From Oikopleura dioica (taxonomy: Eukaryota > Chordata > Appendicularia > Copelata > Oikopleuridae), in contig OU015569.1 of assembly GCA_907165135.1 (NCBI GenBank), positions 496,001-560,000 of the forward strand: a stretch of DNA of 64,000 nt. The letters run 5' to 3'. How positions within the stretch are numbered: the first letter of the stretch is position 1; each line of letters opens with the position of its first letter. Positions 45,301-58,400 of this stretch are shown here, one piece after another. Under the pieces are notes generated by a model. The model was given only the letters and a program-made list of their open reading frames with translations, made no database searches and was not told where the DNA came from. The translations under genes were made by a program, and so were the position numbers.

Positions 45301-47307
45301 CGCCAAAGAGTCGTTGACAGGCTCCTCTACTAGTTGGTTAGTCAAGAAAATCTCAAGTTCTGTGCTACAGGCCTTCCAGAAGATTGACGACTGAAAAACA
45401 AGACATGACCTGGGCTTGAGCCTGAAGGAACCTGTGTGGAAACCTGAGTCAGGTTCTCGAAAGAACTATAATGAAAATAGATTGAATCGGTGAAACCTGA
45501 CTCAGGTTTCCTACACAGGTCAGGATCCTGAAAGAACTTCAATAAGAAGCTGATTTTTAGCTGTTAGATCTTTCATAATCCTGACTCAGGTTTCTACACA
45601 GGTTTTAGGGCCAAGGAGATGACCTAATATAGTCGACAGTGTTGTGGAAAGTCTGTGGTAATAATAATAAATGGGTGCTGGTGCGCAACTGGTCGACAAG
45701 ACACTGAAACAGGCAGTAGAAAACTACAGTTACAGTACTACTGTACAACAGTTGCTGGTGACATGCAGATAACTGATTTCAAAGATTCCGTAAATGAACA
45801 TACCAATAAACATCCAGTGCCCTGGATTACGCTCTTCTGCAATTCAAAAATTAATAATTTCCAGTTTTTAATTAATCGAAATTTTTAAACCCAGCTAGCG
45901 TTGAATCGTTTCGAACTGACGCTGAGCTGAGTTAATCAAAATAATAAAATTGATAAAGTAAATTTCTGTCTGGCGGCATAAATGGTCGCATACCTGTGGG
46001 GAACTGATAAGTCTGGATTCCCGCGCTCAGCAACTCAGACATGATCTTGAACTTGAATTGTTGGAGCTCTTCTTTTGAGATGGTGTCCGACTTGGCGATG
46101 ACGGGGATGATGTTTACTGAAATACAGTTGGTTATTTTTATGTACAGTAATTTATACATCTAGGGACATTTAGAGCTATCTTTAGACATCTGTAACATTT
46201 TAAGAAGTCATAAGACATCCAGGTACATCAAGTGACATTTCGACACATTACTAGACATCTTAAGACATCTGTAAACATTTGTAAGCCTCAATAGACATCT
46301 AGGTACACGGAATAATGAAAAGTCGATCAAGTGATTCAAAACTAACTCGCGCTAGGAGTACCTTTTTCGACGAGTTCTTTCATTGTGACAAGATCGAGCG
46401 ATTTGAGCGAGTGACCAGTAGGAGCGATAAAGTAGAGACAGGCGTGGATTCGACTTGGAAAAAAGGGTTGAAAAAGAAGAGCCAAGAAAATGGGAGCTAC
46501 CTGTCATTGTAGTCGTGGAGGTTTCGCTTGACCTTGAGCTCTTCCTGGAGGTAGGCCTCGAACTGTTGGTCGATGTAATCAACGATCGGCCTGTAAGAGT
46601 TCTCTTTGTTCACTTGATCGCCAAAACCTACAGTGTCAACGATTGTCAGCTTCAGACGGACGTTTGTTTCCTTTTTCGGTCTCTTTGATCTCTCCCTTTC
46701 ACAAATTAATTGGAGCTCCCCCAACTCGCCTCGTTAGAACAAACTCTTTCTATTCTTAGAAAGAAAGAAGCGTTGAAGACCGTTCCTGAAGCTCGTAAGA
46801 GTTGGCGCGCAGTCGGACGCCGGGAAGATCGTGTGGTCGTGGATCGTCGTCGAAGGAAGTGTTGAACAAAGTATTCATAAGCGTCGATTTACCTAGATTC
46901 AAATTAGTTTTCTGTTGCTTTAGATATTTCTAGACGTTTCTAGACATCGCTAGACAATTCTAGACATTTGTAGACATTTGAAATGTCACATTTCTAGACA
47001 TCCAGAAAGATCTAAAAGCCTTCCTTCGATTGGGTTATTTTCGATCAGCTTTTTGATTGGTCAATCAATTTGAACCAATATGGGGCTGGATGGAAGACAT
47101 CGTTGTCGAAAGAACTCGCTGTAGGGTGGGTGAAGGGAGTTGTATCTTACCGATTCCTGTCTCTCCGATGCAAAGAATATTGAAGCAGAATCCATTGTTG
47201 GTGGCTTTGTTGACGACCTGGTCGGGGAGGGAGTCGAATCCGACGTGGCCATTTGGCGTCGCCTCTCTCAGAGGCCCCTGGTAGCGATCAACGTCAATGT
47301 CTGCCAT
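42320..47307 (-). CDS. Septin of the SEPTIN6/8/11 group
   Basis: Exons 47151-47307, 46786-46892, 46501-46670, 46362-46453, 45994-46116, 44950-45083, 44800-44901, 44352-44424, 42601-42668, 42320-42550; 1,257 nt, 418 residues. P-loop GETGIGKS, switch [12 protein letters not shown], and the septin unique element ([15 protein letters not shown]) are all present, then a C-terminal coiled coil ([18 protein letters not shown]). Septins polymerise into GTP-binding filaments at the cortex. Intron 2 (46,671-46,785) starts GAACGGTC and ends GACCGAAAAAG, with CGGTC/GACCG as end repeats. The intron after exon 8 is a 1,676-bp transposable element. Introns 4, 5, 7 and 1 contain degenerate AGACATC repeats. 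Confidence 0.97.
42676..44351. mobile_element. Composite hAT-like element acting as a septin intron
   Basis: Ends CAGGGCTGCCCAA and its complement; CTTGGAG flanks both sides (42,669-42,675 and 44,352-44,358). Both subterminal regions are filled with GATCGGAATC-like repeats in inverted orientation. Inside are six copies of a roughly 22-bp unit containing TTCACATAGGCC (about 42,879-43,012), a nested element with 21-bp ends (43,116-43,429) and another with 30-bp perfect ends (43,499-43,528 against 44,034-44,063). No transposase frame is visible. Confidence 0.88.
44455..44740. repeat. Degenerate AGACATC repeats in septin introns
   Basis: Many imperfect copies of TAGACATC(T/A)xx spaced about 10-14 nt. 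The same motif fills 46,155-46,310 and 46,920-47,000, which are other introns of the same gene. Function unknown. Confidence 0.6.
45425..45612. mobile_element. Two AGTCAGG-family elements in a septin intron
   Basis: Copies at about 45,425-45,520 and 45,520-45,612, shorter than average and without the GCGGC core hairpins. They lie in the intron between 45,083 and 45,994. Confidence 0.7.
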
Positions 47308-47769
47308 CCCGGAACTCAAAATCTGAAAAGCGCGAAATTGCTTATTGAAAATAAAAAAGAACTCTCTTCGTTGATGCCCGTTTCTCTCAAGTCTGTCAAG
47401 CCAGCGTAGTTTTGGGCACACAATCACTTTTTCACTCAAGCCGAAAAAAGGAGCTCATTCGCGCTGATTGAAAAGGAATGTTTAGCGCGTGCGCGAGTGC
47501 GCCTTTGCTTATCAAGGACTACTCAGCCGCGAACTGCCGCGAAATCCGTAAAAAGCATAAGCTACCCTCTCTGAAGCCACCCTGCGGCAAAACAAACGAA
47601 GACAGTTTTGGCTTTTATCCATATTTTCATTTTACCAATTTCAGAAGTAGTAGTATTTTTTTAAGAAGAGTAGTAAGATCTCTTTAGGGCAAAAGATGAC
47701 TTTCTCTCTCCCTGGCTGGCTCGTTAAAGAACTTAAAAAGGTGAGAAGCATAACAATAATTATATATGA

Positions 47770-48700
47770 GTTATCTCTACCGGCGGTGTCAAACAAGATG
47801 ATTGCTCCGGGGCTGCAGCTGGGGATCACTTGCTTCCCACACAGCCTATTTTCAAAAAAGAAAGTAAATCTACCCTCAACTCTCCACTTTAAAAAACGGA
47901 TCATCCCTTCATCCAACAAAATTTTCTCACAACAAACTCAAACAACCAAAAATACCCGCAATGGGAGCCATCTAGCTAGCTCTCTCATAATTCAATTTTA
48001 AAAATAAAATCGAAAAAAAAGCAATTCAAAAGCTCCTGGTGAAGGAAGCAATAAAAATGCATGATTCTCCCACTCATTATCGTCTATTGCCAATCGTAAT
48101 CAAGCTAAACTCACTCACAAAGGGATGATTAATTAAAAGCTGTTTTTAACGGAAAAGTTTGAGTCTTGAAATTTTATTTTTTTATTAAAAATTATTAATT
48201 GATCAACTACCAATTTGAGTCGATTCAATGAAACAGTCATTATATATGATTCAAATTGGTCATTAATAAATCAATAATTTTAAGTATAAAATAATAATAT
48301 TTTCAAAAGTTAAGTTCGCTTTCTTCGAGTTTTGAAATTATTATTTTAATAATTTAAATTATTGATTTTTTAATTATCAATTTGAATCTTATCTAATGAT
48401 TGTTTCATTAAATTGACTCAAATTAGTAGTTGATCAATTAATAATTTTTTATAAAATAAATAATTGTTTCATAAATCAAATTTTCCAATTTAAAAAAATC
48501 AACTGGTAGTTAATCATTCTTTTTTTGTGCGAGTGAATTTAGCTTGATCAAAATAGTCAGAATCATTTCAAAAGAAAAGGCTGTTCGGTACCTGCAAGTT
48601 GACGTGACCCATGGCGTCAAGTCGTTCAACGCGCGGGCTCGTCGGACTGGGCCGAGACTTTGGACTATCTCGCGATTTCGGCATTGCAAAAGTGCCAAAG
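47770..48700 (-). other. Possible exons of an unrecognised gene, plus an AT-rich foldback
   Basis: On the minus strand a frame ending ALNDLTPWVTSTC with donor GTACCG (48,591) can join LCGKQVIPSCSPGAIILFDTA (acceptor AATAG near 47,852, donor GTAGAG near 47,786) in phase. No start, stop or family found. Between them 48,190-48,440 is an inverted repeat (AATTGATCAACTACCAATTT type arms). The region 47,310-49,000 otherwise shows nothing I can support. Confidence 0.25.
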
Positions 48701-49002
48701 CAAAAGATATAATTTGGATTCAAGTATCAGAAAGTATGAAAGTGATTATTGCCAGACAGAATGAAGCGATCTGTAGAGGCCAGCCGGGAGCCCTGGGGCA
48801 GGCCGAGTACAACAAAAAAAAAACGCTGCTCAGCTCATTCCAAAGGCTAAATCCCTCCCCCACTCGTCTCAACCTTCTTCTGTTTCTACTCAATCAGAAA
48901 ACCAGGCAAAAAAAAAAAATTTGAATAAATACCTGAACCGGTTGACCAGAAGCCAGTGAGATCCCTACACTGGGATCGTCTGAGTACTCCTGCGCTATCT
49001 CG

Positions 49003-49160
49003 GGTCGGCAACCTGTGTTAAAACCTGAGTCAGGGTTCTGAAAGAGCTTAAATATATAGCCACGAAAATGACAACCTCATAGGTTTCCTTTGAAGCCGCG
49101 GCTATTCATTAAAGCTCTTTCAGAACCCTGACTCAGGTTTCTACACAGGTTGCCGAGCCC
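49003..49160. mobile_element. AGTCAGG-family element downstream of KCMF1
   Basis: TCGGCAACCTGTGTTAAAAC and the complementary right end, with GCCGC pieces between. Two further copies sit in a KCMF1 intron (50,172-50,270 and about 50,300-50,395) and one in another (51,262-51,348). Confidence 0.75.
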
Positions 49161-49683
49161 AAGTCGCTATCTGCACATCAGAAAGCACTTCAGTAACTCC
49201 AAGACTGTAATACTTCGAGGGAATGCTCATTCTTTCTTTATCTTTCTCCTCCCAACCCAAAACCCGGTCCAAACAACAAAAAGAAGAGAAACTAGAAACT
49301 TTTCTTTTTTCATGAAATAAGTGAATTTATTTTCTATTGAGCACTGTCGAGCACGAGAACAATAAATAAACCGACCGTGATTATTACTTTTTGGTGAAGC
49401 CCGCATTTTTGTTGAAGCAAAAATCGAAATATGAAATTTTTGAAATGGTAAAATCAGAAAAGTCGCTCTTTGGAAAAAAAAAGAATAAAAATTTTTCAGT
49501 AAGATTTTTTCTCAACACAACAACAGTATTCAATTGTACAGTAATGTAAATGCGATCTTCAAATTCTACAAAATGGAACAAGTGGAAAATTTTTATTTTC
49601 TTCGTTGTTTTCAGGATCGTTTTTCAGGATCAATTTTTTCTTTTTTTATTCTTCATGCCTCCGAGTCTGGATTGTTGTTGTTT

Positions 49684-52127
49684 TCAAGAGGAAGGGATTC
49701 GCCAGCTGTCGCTTTTTTCGCACATTGGCGCCTTTTGCCTTTTTCGCATCTTCCGACTCAGCACCGATTCCGGGTCAGTGTCGCACAAGCCAAAGTCGCA
49801 TTCCGACGCTTCTGACTCTTCTGCTTCCTCTTCTTCGGCTTCTGAAACAAACGTTAACTATTGGCTTCATTTCTGGTTGAAAAGTAACGACCCGCGAAAA
49901 AAGAAATGTCACCCTTCAAGAAAAATACGATTCTTTGAAGAATTAGAATAGTAAAAAATTGATTTACGGGAGAATGTGACCAAGTTGAGTTTGCGATCAG
50001 TCAGCGTCGAAAGCAGCAGGTCTTGGAAAAAGACGCCTTTCTCGTGCGACTCGTCGTTCGAAGAGTCTTCTTCTTCAGATAGATTGTCCAGCAGGAGTGA
50101 AGTGGGGACGGCCTGGCTTTGCTAAAACAAGATGGTTATTTGATTGAGCTACTGATTGAGAAACTGACTTCCCCAACCTGTGTCGAAACCTGAGTCAGGG
50201 CCCAGACTAACGACGCGACTTTTCATCATAGCTCTTTCAGGACCCTGACTCAGGATTTTACACAGGTGCTCTTTTCCATTGATTTGATTCTCCTTCTCGC
50301 TATGGGCCCAGAAACCTGAGTCATGGACCTGAAAGAGCTATTGTGAAAAGCAAGGCCCCTGACTCAGATTTCTACGCAGGTTTCTGAACCCACATGAGAG
50401 AGGGAGAATCAAATCAATGGAAACGAGCACCGAAGCTTCTTCTTTTCAACTTACAACTTTATTATTTTGAGCGTTGAGCGCGTTGCTTGCCTTCGATGGC
50501 GTCGCAGCTCGTTCCGTTCGGTTGCTGGTGTTTCTCCTTGTTATATCCATTATCAAGTTGCGAATGGCCGGGTCGTCGATCATAGGATTCAGTCCTAAAC
50601 AAGCGCTGTTAGCAGCTCGCTCAGAACATAACTGATTCTCCCCTGTTCTGTTATTTTTGAAGAGGAAAGAATCTAGAAAGTGGAAAAGATAAAATGAGTA
50701 GAGTTGGTAATAAATGACGAGTTAAATTGTAAATGATCTTACAAATTTCAAAAAGGCCGAATGCTTGTTCGATCCAATCGGTCTTCAACTGTCTTTTTCG
50801 TCTCTTTACGAATCAGTCAAGACTTACCTGTGAGGTCAATGATCTCGCGATTGCTGACAAGGTCCATGATGGGGATCGCACTGCTCCTTAGATTCCTGTT
50901 CGGCCTGCTTCCGCCTCGCGACGATCGAATAATCGACCTGACGTTTCTCGCAGATCGAAACGGCTTTTCAAGGTTAAAAAAGTTGCCCCTCCTTGATCCT
51001 TCTTTTCGCCAAAGCTTAAACTCTCTGCTCAAACTTTTCAAGCGCGCTCGCTCTAAATTCTCCATAATTTCGCGAAAAAAGCTCTAAACAGATGACGACT
51101 GTGACTCTCTCTCCGCGTGGGATGAAAAAAAACTGGGTGGCGCGCCGCGAAAAACAACCAATTTCGCCGCCCGAACCAGTTTTTTTTTCAAAAATCGAAC
51201 TATTTTTTCCATTTTTAAAAAAGCGAATAATCAGATAATCAAAAATAAGAACCTATGCAAAAAGAAAACCTGACTCAGGGCCCTGAATTTGATGAAATTA
51301 TTCAGAATTCTGACTCAGGTTTCCTACACAGGTTTCCGAGCTCAGACGAATAGGTATTTCCTTAAGAAAAAGTCTCCAATCAAAACTTTGGAATTTTTCC
51401 TCTATGTCTTCAATTTTTAACCTGTTCCTGGACATGGTCGATTTCGAGGTGATTTAACAAATTGTCGGTCATGTGATTTGGTTCGCTTGAAGAAGTAACC
51501 GCGCAGACTGGACAAAGGACGTCTTTCACTTCGCCACGGTGAACTGTTCTGAAGAAAGAAGCTAGAAAAAAGGGGCAAAGAAGCGGGGAACTCACGAAAT
51601 GTGTGAAGCCAGGTCAGAACTCCTGAAGCCGAAATGGCCGCAAAAGGGACAAGTATAACAATCGGGGTCGGAATCCCCTCTGTGGTACAAGTTCGAGTCG
51701 TGGTGCGTCAGTATACTCTGCAATGGGCGGTTTTAAAAACGGGCGCTGGCGTTTCATTTCTACCTGCATGGGGTGGTCGGGCCGGTGGTTGCTTGTCGAC
51801 GCGCTTCGGGAATAACAACGCTCGCACAAGTCATAGTCGTGGCAAATTAAACATTTATACCGGATACCCTGAATTATATTTTATCATTTGATCGTTTAGG
51901 GGTGACAATGGTAGGCGATTTGCTTCTAGGGGGCCCCCAGAAACCTACTCAGCGAGATTTTCTTCTAGAAGGGAGAGGGGGGGGGGGGTTGTTCGATACC
52001 CCCTTTCTCTGGGTTTCGAAGGGACCCCCTTCTAACATCAAATTTTTTAACACGAAATCGGTGAAATACTCACTTCAAAGTTATTTTGAAGACAATTATC
52101 GCAGGAAACAGATTCATGCCTTGACAT
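49684..52127 (-). CDS. KCMF1: KCMF1-like E3 ubiquitin ligase
   Basis: Exons 52074-52127, 51764-51868, 51596-51717, 51422-51548, 50828-50963, 50455-50594, 49968-50121, 49684-49841; 996 nt, 331 residues (human 381). All introns are GT-AG with matching phases. Start MSRHESVSCDNCLQNNFE, ZZ-type zinc finger (YKCLICHDYDLCERCYS ... HPMQ), then CPFCGHFGF and the second unit CPVCAVTSSSEPNHMTDNLL. The C-terminal LLLSTL block followed by an acidic stretch is typical. KCMF1 works with UBR4 in ubiquitination and lysosomal/proteasomal turnover. Confidence 0.95.
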
Positions 52128-52480
52128 CCCTGCTCAGAAAAAGGAGCGTTCCGATAATCAAAAGTCTACTTCTGAAATGTTCGAATTCGAAATGGAAAAT
52201 TGAATTTTTGGAAGAGCGATTTTGAAAAAGAGCAGTTAGTTTCGAAAGGACAGAAGTAGATTCAGTAGTTCAGAATTTTTGGAATAAAAATCATAAAAAC
52301 AGAAAGTTGAAATCAAGGATGGAATGCATGACAGAAGAAGAATGAACTGATTTTGATTGAAATTGAGATTTTGATTTTTTCACGATTTTCATGAGACTTT
52401 TTTCGAATTTCTTTTTTACTTTGATAGTTGCACGGATTGAAGATTCTTTAGTTTTTTTTACTTTGAGACAGATAGACTTT

Positions 52481-55400
52481 TTAAATCATTTTTGGCGGTT
52501 TGGGCGGCTTTTCGGGAGCTTTTTTCAGAGGCAGAGGAGGAGGTTCGTCTAGGGTTCCGCACGATTCGGACAGAGACTTTATATTTACCAAAATTTTTAA
52601 ATTCTACTAAAAATGACTAGTTGAATCCATATCCGATCCTTGTTTCCCCCCAATGCCATTTCTTTGGTTATTTTAAAGCTATTTAAAAATATAAAGTTTA
52701 AAAGGCTTATGCGCTCTGATTGGTCAGCTGCGCAAGCGACTTTTTCTAGACTGAAGATTCTTCCATCTGAACAACACAGTCAGAAATTCGACCAATCAGC
52801 GCACGGGAAATAAAAATGATAATAGTTTTGAAAACTTTAATTGATCAGCACACAAAAAGTTCGCTGAGTTATAATTTCATTTAAAAACGAAAACTATTAT
52901 TTTTTGGTGTTCTTTTTAATGGGAGGGCGGCTGAACGTGTGCGACAGAAATATACCGGAAAAACCGAGATAAATCGGCGAATTTTAAGAGTTATCAGAAT
53001 AAAAGTATCGTCATTTTCTTCGCCATAGTCGAAAACCTCAATCCCACTTAAAACTTCAAAATTTCTTATAGTTAATTTTGGTTTTTGAAATTTGGGTCCT
53101 CCGATCGTGCGGAACCCTAGGTTCGTCGGGCGAGAGAGGTGGGGAATAAATCTGAAGCTTGTTTAAAATGAATTCAATCAAAAAATTCTTAAATGCACCG
53201 CGATTCGGTTTTCTTCTTGACAAATTTTCGCTGGATTCCCGACTTTAACTAAACTAAAATTACTGTTGAAAATCGAGAAGCTATTTGCGGATTCGAGCAA
53301 AAAAGAACCAAAGCCGCAGAAAGCGCGGCTTTTTTTATCTTCTTTTGCTCGGAGCCGCGAAAATGGGGCTGTCTCGATTTTTAGCAGGAATTTTTGTTTG
53401 GTGGCAGTTGGAATTTCAGCGATAAGAAGTCAGGACGAAAACAGAATCGCGGTATTAATTAGTTTATTAATAATTTATTAATTGATTATGAATTAAGACG
53501 TTGTTTGCGACGAACCTTTAGCGTGCTATTCTCAGATTCAGCCCATGATTCGGGTCTGGATCTGGACTGAGATTTGGGTCTTCTTGGGCGCATTGGCGTC
53601 GCCTTTTTGATTATTGGTTAGTTCGCTTTTCGCAAAAGAGAGTACTCACATGCTCACGCAGCTCTACCGTCGAGCTAAAGTTGAAAGTCGGCTTGATGAT
53701 GCGTTCTGGCGATTTTGAGCGGAACGAGTCGGAGGAGATTTGACGGCGGAGTTCTTGAGCCGCTACGATTTAAAATTCGACTTAAGAAAGGTTGAAAGTT
53801 GAGTACTTTTATTGAGCGTTTCGCGGATGTTGTCGGTTTTGTCGACCAGCCACTCGGTCGGCCTCGACTGCCGCCTCGATTTCTTCAAAGAGGCGATTTT
53901 GGAATCCGAACGGGCCACTTTCTTCTTCGGCAGCGTCTTCATCTACAATAAGAATCAGCTAAAAAGCAAAGTAAAGGGTCGATTTACCGGAATCTCGGGC
54001 ATATCCTGATAGGCGCTGCCCGGACGCGAGCCGGAACCAGACGAGTTGTCCTCCACCGAAACGCGGGAAGCATCGACGGTCGACTTTCGACGGAGACGAC
54101 TCTCACGGCGATTGATCGAAGTTGGCAAACGCTGCAGCGAGGAAGATATTGTTCGCCTTTAGAGTGGATCGATCGCGAAACAAAAATAAGACCCCTTTCA
54201 AAGATTTGAGCGTTGAAAACTGAGCTGTGCTCGTGCCAAACAACGCCATTCGAATCATTATTCTGTTTCTTAAAATCCAGTTCCTTCCATATTTCTCTTC
54301 GACGTCGGCCTTCAACTTGTGAAAAATGCTGGTCAAGTCGTCGTGAAGCGGGGCGAGCGTCGGCTGGTAAGTGTCCACTAAGTTGCCATGGAGCACCATC
54401 AATTTCTCGAGAATGGGGATCTGCTCGGCCATCAAGTCTTTCAACCTGTTGATTTGCTTGTATTCGGCGGCTGTGGCGTTCTGCGCGAACGCAGCCGAGA
54501 AGAAGGCCTCTTCGTAGTTGGAGAAGCCGCGCGATACTGCCGGATCGACCGTGCCCTTTAGCGTCTGGGTCAGCTGCTGGAATTGTTCCACGTCTTGGCT
54601 GTACTCCTTCACCATCGCCGTCAGCTCGGCGTTTCGAGAGTCGACGATTGCGATCGCGTTTTCAAGCGGCTTTTTATCGGGATAGCTCTATTCTTATCTA
54701 ATCTTCATTTCGGTCAATCTCAATATAAATAGAAAAGCGTATCCGTTCCGAGAGCGTTTCAGTGTTTGTGTCTTCTACTTCGTACCATCTGAGAATCCCG
54801 GGAAACCGCCCCGCCGTCCTGTAAATTCGCCGCTCGATCCACATCGTCGCGTGTTCGTTGTTGACGAGCCGCGTTCCTTGGTGGAATCGCCGGTCGTACT
54901 TGAAGTTGCTCGTCTCGTTGCACATGTAGTACTGCAGGATTTTCGGAGGCACGGGTTTTTCCTGCGAGCTTTTAGTAATTCATGGTTTTGAGAACTGAAG
55001 CTTACCTTGAATTGGGCGGGGATGTTGCCGACTGGCTTCACTTCGTAAACTTGCAAGTGCTGCTCGATTGACTGCTTGATGTGTGGATCTGGAGGCTTCG
55101 TATTGTTCATCACCTTTGACTTCGGATATCGAGACTGTAAAAAGGCTTTTCAAAAAGAAGGTAAATCATGGAGGCAAACCTGGATGGTGTCGATGAGATC
55201 GTCCCTGAGCTCGAACTCGTTGCCTCTGTAAATAAACATCCTGTTCGAATACTGCTCGGGCCAGCCGTGTCCGAAGTAGCCGACGAAGAAGTAGGGCGAG
55301 GGGATTCGCACAACAGACTTGTCGACGATCTTGCGGCTTAGTCGAGAGCGCATCTCTAGCCGCTCGGCCAGGCTCACATAGTCCAGCTGGTTTTCTTCGT

Positions 55401-58400
55401 ATTCCTTCTCGATCTCTTTCGAGCAGCGGATCGCTTCTTCCCACATCTTTCCTTTGTCCAGAAGCTCGATGATTTCCTCGTAGAGCTCTTCTTTTAAATC
55501 TCGCTCTGTGTGGCAATTCTGGTACTTTAAAACCACGGAGGAGCAGTAGTTGCTGAAAATGATGAAATCAAGGATGAAAAACTCAGTTTTGAGTACCTGA
55601 TTGAGAGAGAGCGAGGTTCCCAGGACAATCTATCAGCGTGTTCCAAGAGAACGAACGCTGCTTCCGCGAAATTGTTAGTCTCTTTGTGAATTTTGTAGAG
55701 TTTGTAGAGATAGTCGATGTAGAGGTCGTCCCGGTTGAGCTCATTTCTGTAGAACTTCAAGAGCTTCTCGATGACGATCATGGCGTCGATTTGGTCTTTG
55801 GAGACGTTGGCGCGGAACTCGAGCAGCAGATTCATAAAAATGTTGACTTTTCGGACGAAATCGAGTCCCAAAGCCTGAAGCTTCTGGTTCCGCTGACACC
55901 AAGAGGAGAGGATGTTGACGAAGAGCTCGACGTACTGCTGGTCGCCCAGGCCGTCCGAGAAGTGCTTGTCCAGCGAGGAAATGACCGCGTGCTCGACGAT
56001 TGGGAAGGTAGCATTCTTGCTCGTCGCCACTTCGAAATTGATCATATCGTAGAAAATTGGCAGCGTCTCTTCGCGCAGCGACTTGACCGGAACCAAACTC
56101 ATCCGCAGAAAATTCTGCAGAACGTCTTGAGCTTCGTGCGTGATGAAGTCTTGCTTGTTGCGACCCAAATTGTTCCACATTTCCTTGACCAGCGTGGCCA
56201 CTTGGAGACGCATGTCCCCATAGATCAGCTTCATCTTTAGTCTTTTGATGAAGACTTTCTCCTCAATCTGCAGAATCGGCTGGCTGAGGAAGAAGATCGA
56301 AATGTTGAAGAAGCTCTTCCAGAGTTCAAAGTTGAACTCACTTTTGCTCTGGAAGTACGAATAGAGCGTCAGGGAGGTCATTCTGATGCAGTTGAGGATT
56401 GTCGCGGCGGATTGGATGCTGAGCTGGACCCACTCTTTCGGAATGGAGAAGTCGCACTGCGCCGAGATCTGGATGAACTCGTACAGCTGCATCAAAAACT
56501 GCTTGAGGTGGAAGTGGTTAGAGCCCTCATTTTCCGTCACCGAGTCGATCAAGTACTGGTAAAGATCCTGCGACAGCCAGTTCAGCACCGTCACGATCGT
56601 TGAAAACAAATGCTGAGTGGACTCTTTCGAAGATTCGTCCAAGCTCCCAGTCTCGACAGATTTGACAAAGCGCTTCATTAGAGGGCGCAGTAGCTGAGCA
56701 AGAATGACTTTCTGCGAGACGGAATTGTTTTCGCAGGCGCAAATGATGTCGCCAATTAACGCCGCCGTAGCAGCTGGTTCGATGTTCAATTCGAGCATTG
56801 AGTTCAATTGAGCCACAAGCTCCTCCAAAATAATCTTCTGGCAATCAGGGAAGTCAGTGAACACCACCGAATTGACCGATAAGTTGAAGAAGACGACGCG
56901 TTTCTCAATGAGCTGCTGCTCGTCGTAGCGGCTTTCTCCGGGAATGAAGCCTATCTGGCGCATTATCGCCACCATTTGCTACGATCGAGGTTATTTTTGA
57001 TTATTTGAAAACGTGCGAAAAGCGAAGCTCAACCAAGTTAACCCCGTGCCTGAGCTAGTAGGTCGGGGGCGATGACGTGCACGAGCTCGTCTAGTGTCGC
57101 GGGCAGATTTTGGAAAACAGCTGCATGCGCGGTCAGACTTTGGCCCTTCTCATTTAGCAACCTCTGGATCGAGCAAAAGAAGCCTTCGACCAGCGACTCG
57201 AAGGAAATGTCGTGCACGAAGTAAGTGGCCGGATCCGAGTCTCCAAGCGTCTTGTACAGCTTTTGCGAGCGTACGATGAACTTGAAGAGGTATTTCAAGC
57301 TACGCACAACCATGTAACGACCCTTCAACTCATTGTCCGCTGATCGGGCTGATCTGGAAAGGGATCTTTTTGCGAAAAAATAAAGATAAAATTGCGAAAT
57401 ATTGGATTTTAAATAAAAGATTTTTACGAAAATTTGGATCCCTAGATCTGGAACGTTCTCTCGTTTCGATTCTTTTGTTGATCAGCTGAAGAAGACGGAC
57501 AGCAGCGAGCGTTTGCGAAAAATGAACGTTGATGTATTCTTCGAGCACTTCCTGGAACTGCTTGAATCGTTCGTTCCCGACGATCTGGATCAAACTCGAC
57601 AAAGTCAAAAGCACATCTTCGTCGAACTTCTTCAAACTTGAGTCGTTCAAAATTCCGAAGAGCGCGTCGAGAATGTCGGTCAAGAAAATCATGATTTCGT
57701 GCTGCTTGCCGCTAACTTTGGAATCGCCGATCGAGTCGTAGCGCCGCAGCGATTCCAAATATTCATCGAGTTTACTCGGATCGCTCTTCCAACGGAGCAG
57801 GCCGATGATTCCGCCATCCTGGGGCAGCTTCGTCGAGTAAAGCGACGTCCGCACGTGGATAAAGTCCTTGGTCGCGTGGATGCCGTCTGAAGACGCCAAG
57901 TCGGAGAGACCATCTTCCGTGTGGCGCGCTTGGAGGGGCAAGAAGTTGGCCGATTTGATCTTTGATGCATCTGCTTTGTAAACGATCAGCTGAGATGAAG
58001 GTTAGGGCTATTCTGTAATTCATGATTCTCACCTTGTAATCATTGTCTTGAATGGTGCCACTTTTGTGCGACTTGAGCGGTAAGAAGGCAAAGGCGAATT
58101 CCTGCTCGCTCTTGTCTTTTGACTGCGTCGTCGAGCGATGCCGAAAGGTGAAGAGGACGTATGCTTTTTGAACTCGTCGACGGGGATGCGCATTTTGACC
58201 CACTCCATCCAGTTGGGAGACTTTTCCATGTAGTAAACGTGGCTGCGGAAGTGGCTGCAGGGGACGGCGAACTCGCCGTGCGCGAACGTCCCCGGGATCA
58301 CGTTGTCCTGGACGCGCACGGACATTTCCACTTGAATGCTGCGCGCTTGCTTGGTCGATTTCTCGAAGTTGCCGCTCCGCAAAAGAATGTAGAAGTCGTT

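Noticed and set aside
55638-56240. Plus-strand frames within the DOCK exons
   Set aside because: They are antisense shadows of a well-conserved 1.4-kb exon.
57340-57454. A DOCK intron with inverted ends (GATCTAGGGATC / GATCCC) that could be read as a non-GT intron
   Set aside because: A GT-AG pair (GAAC|GTTCC to ATCAG|CGG) keeps frame and gives a length closer to human DOCK1, so the canonical reading is preferred.
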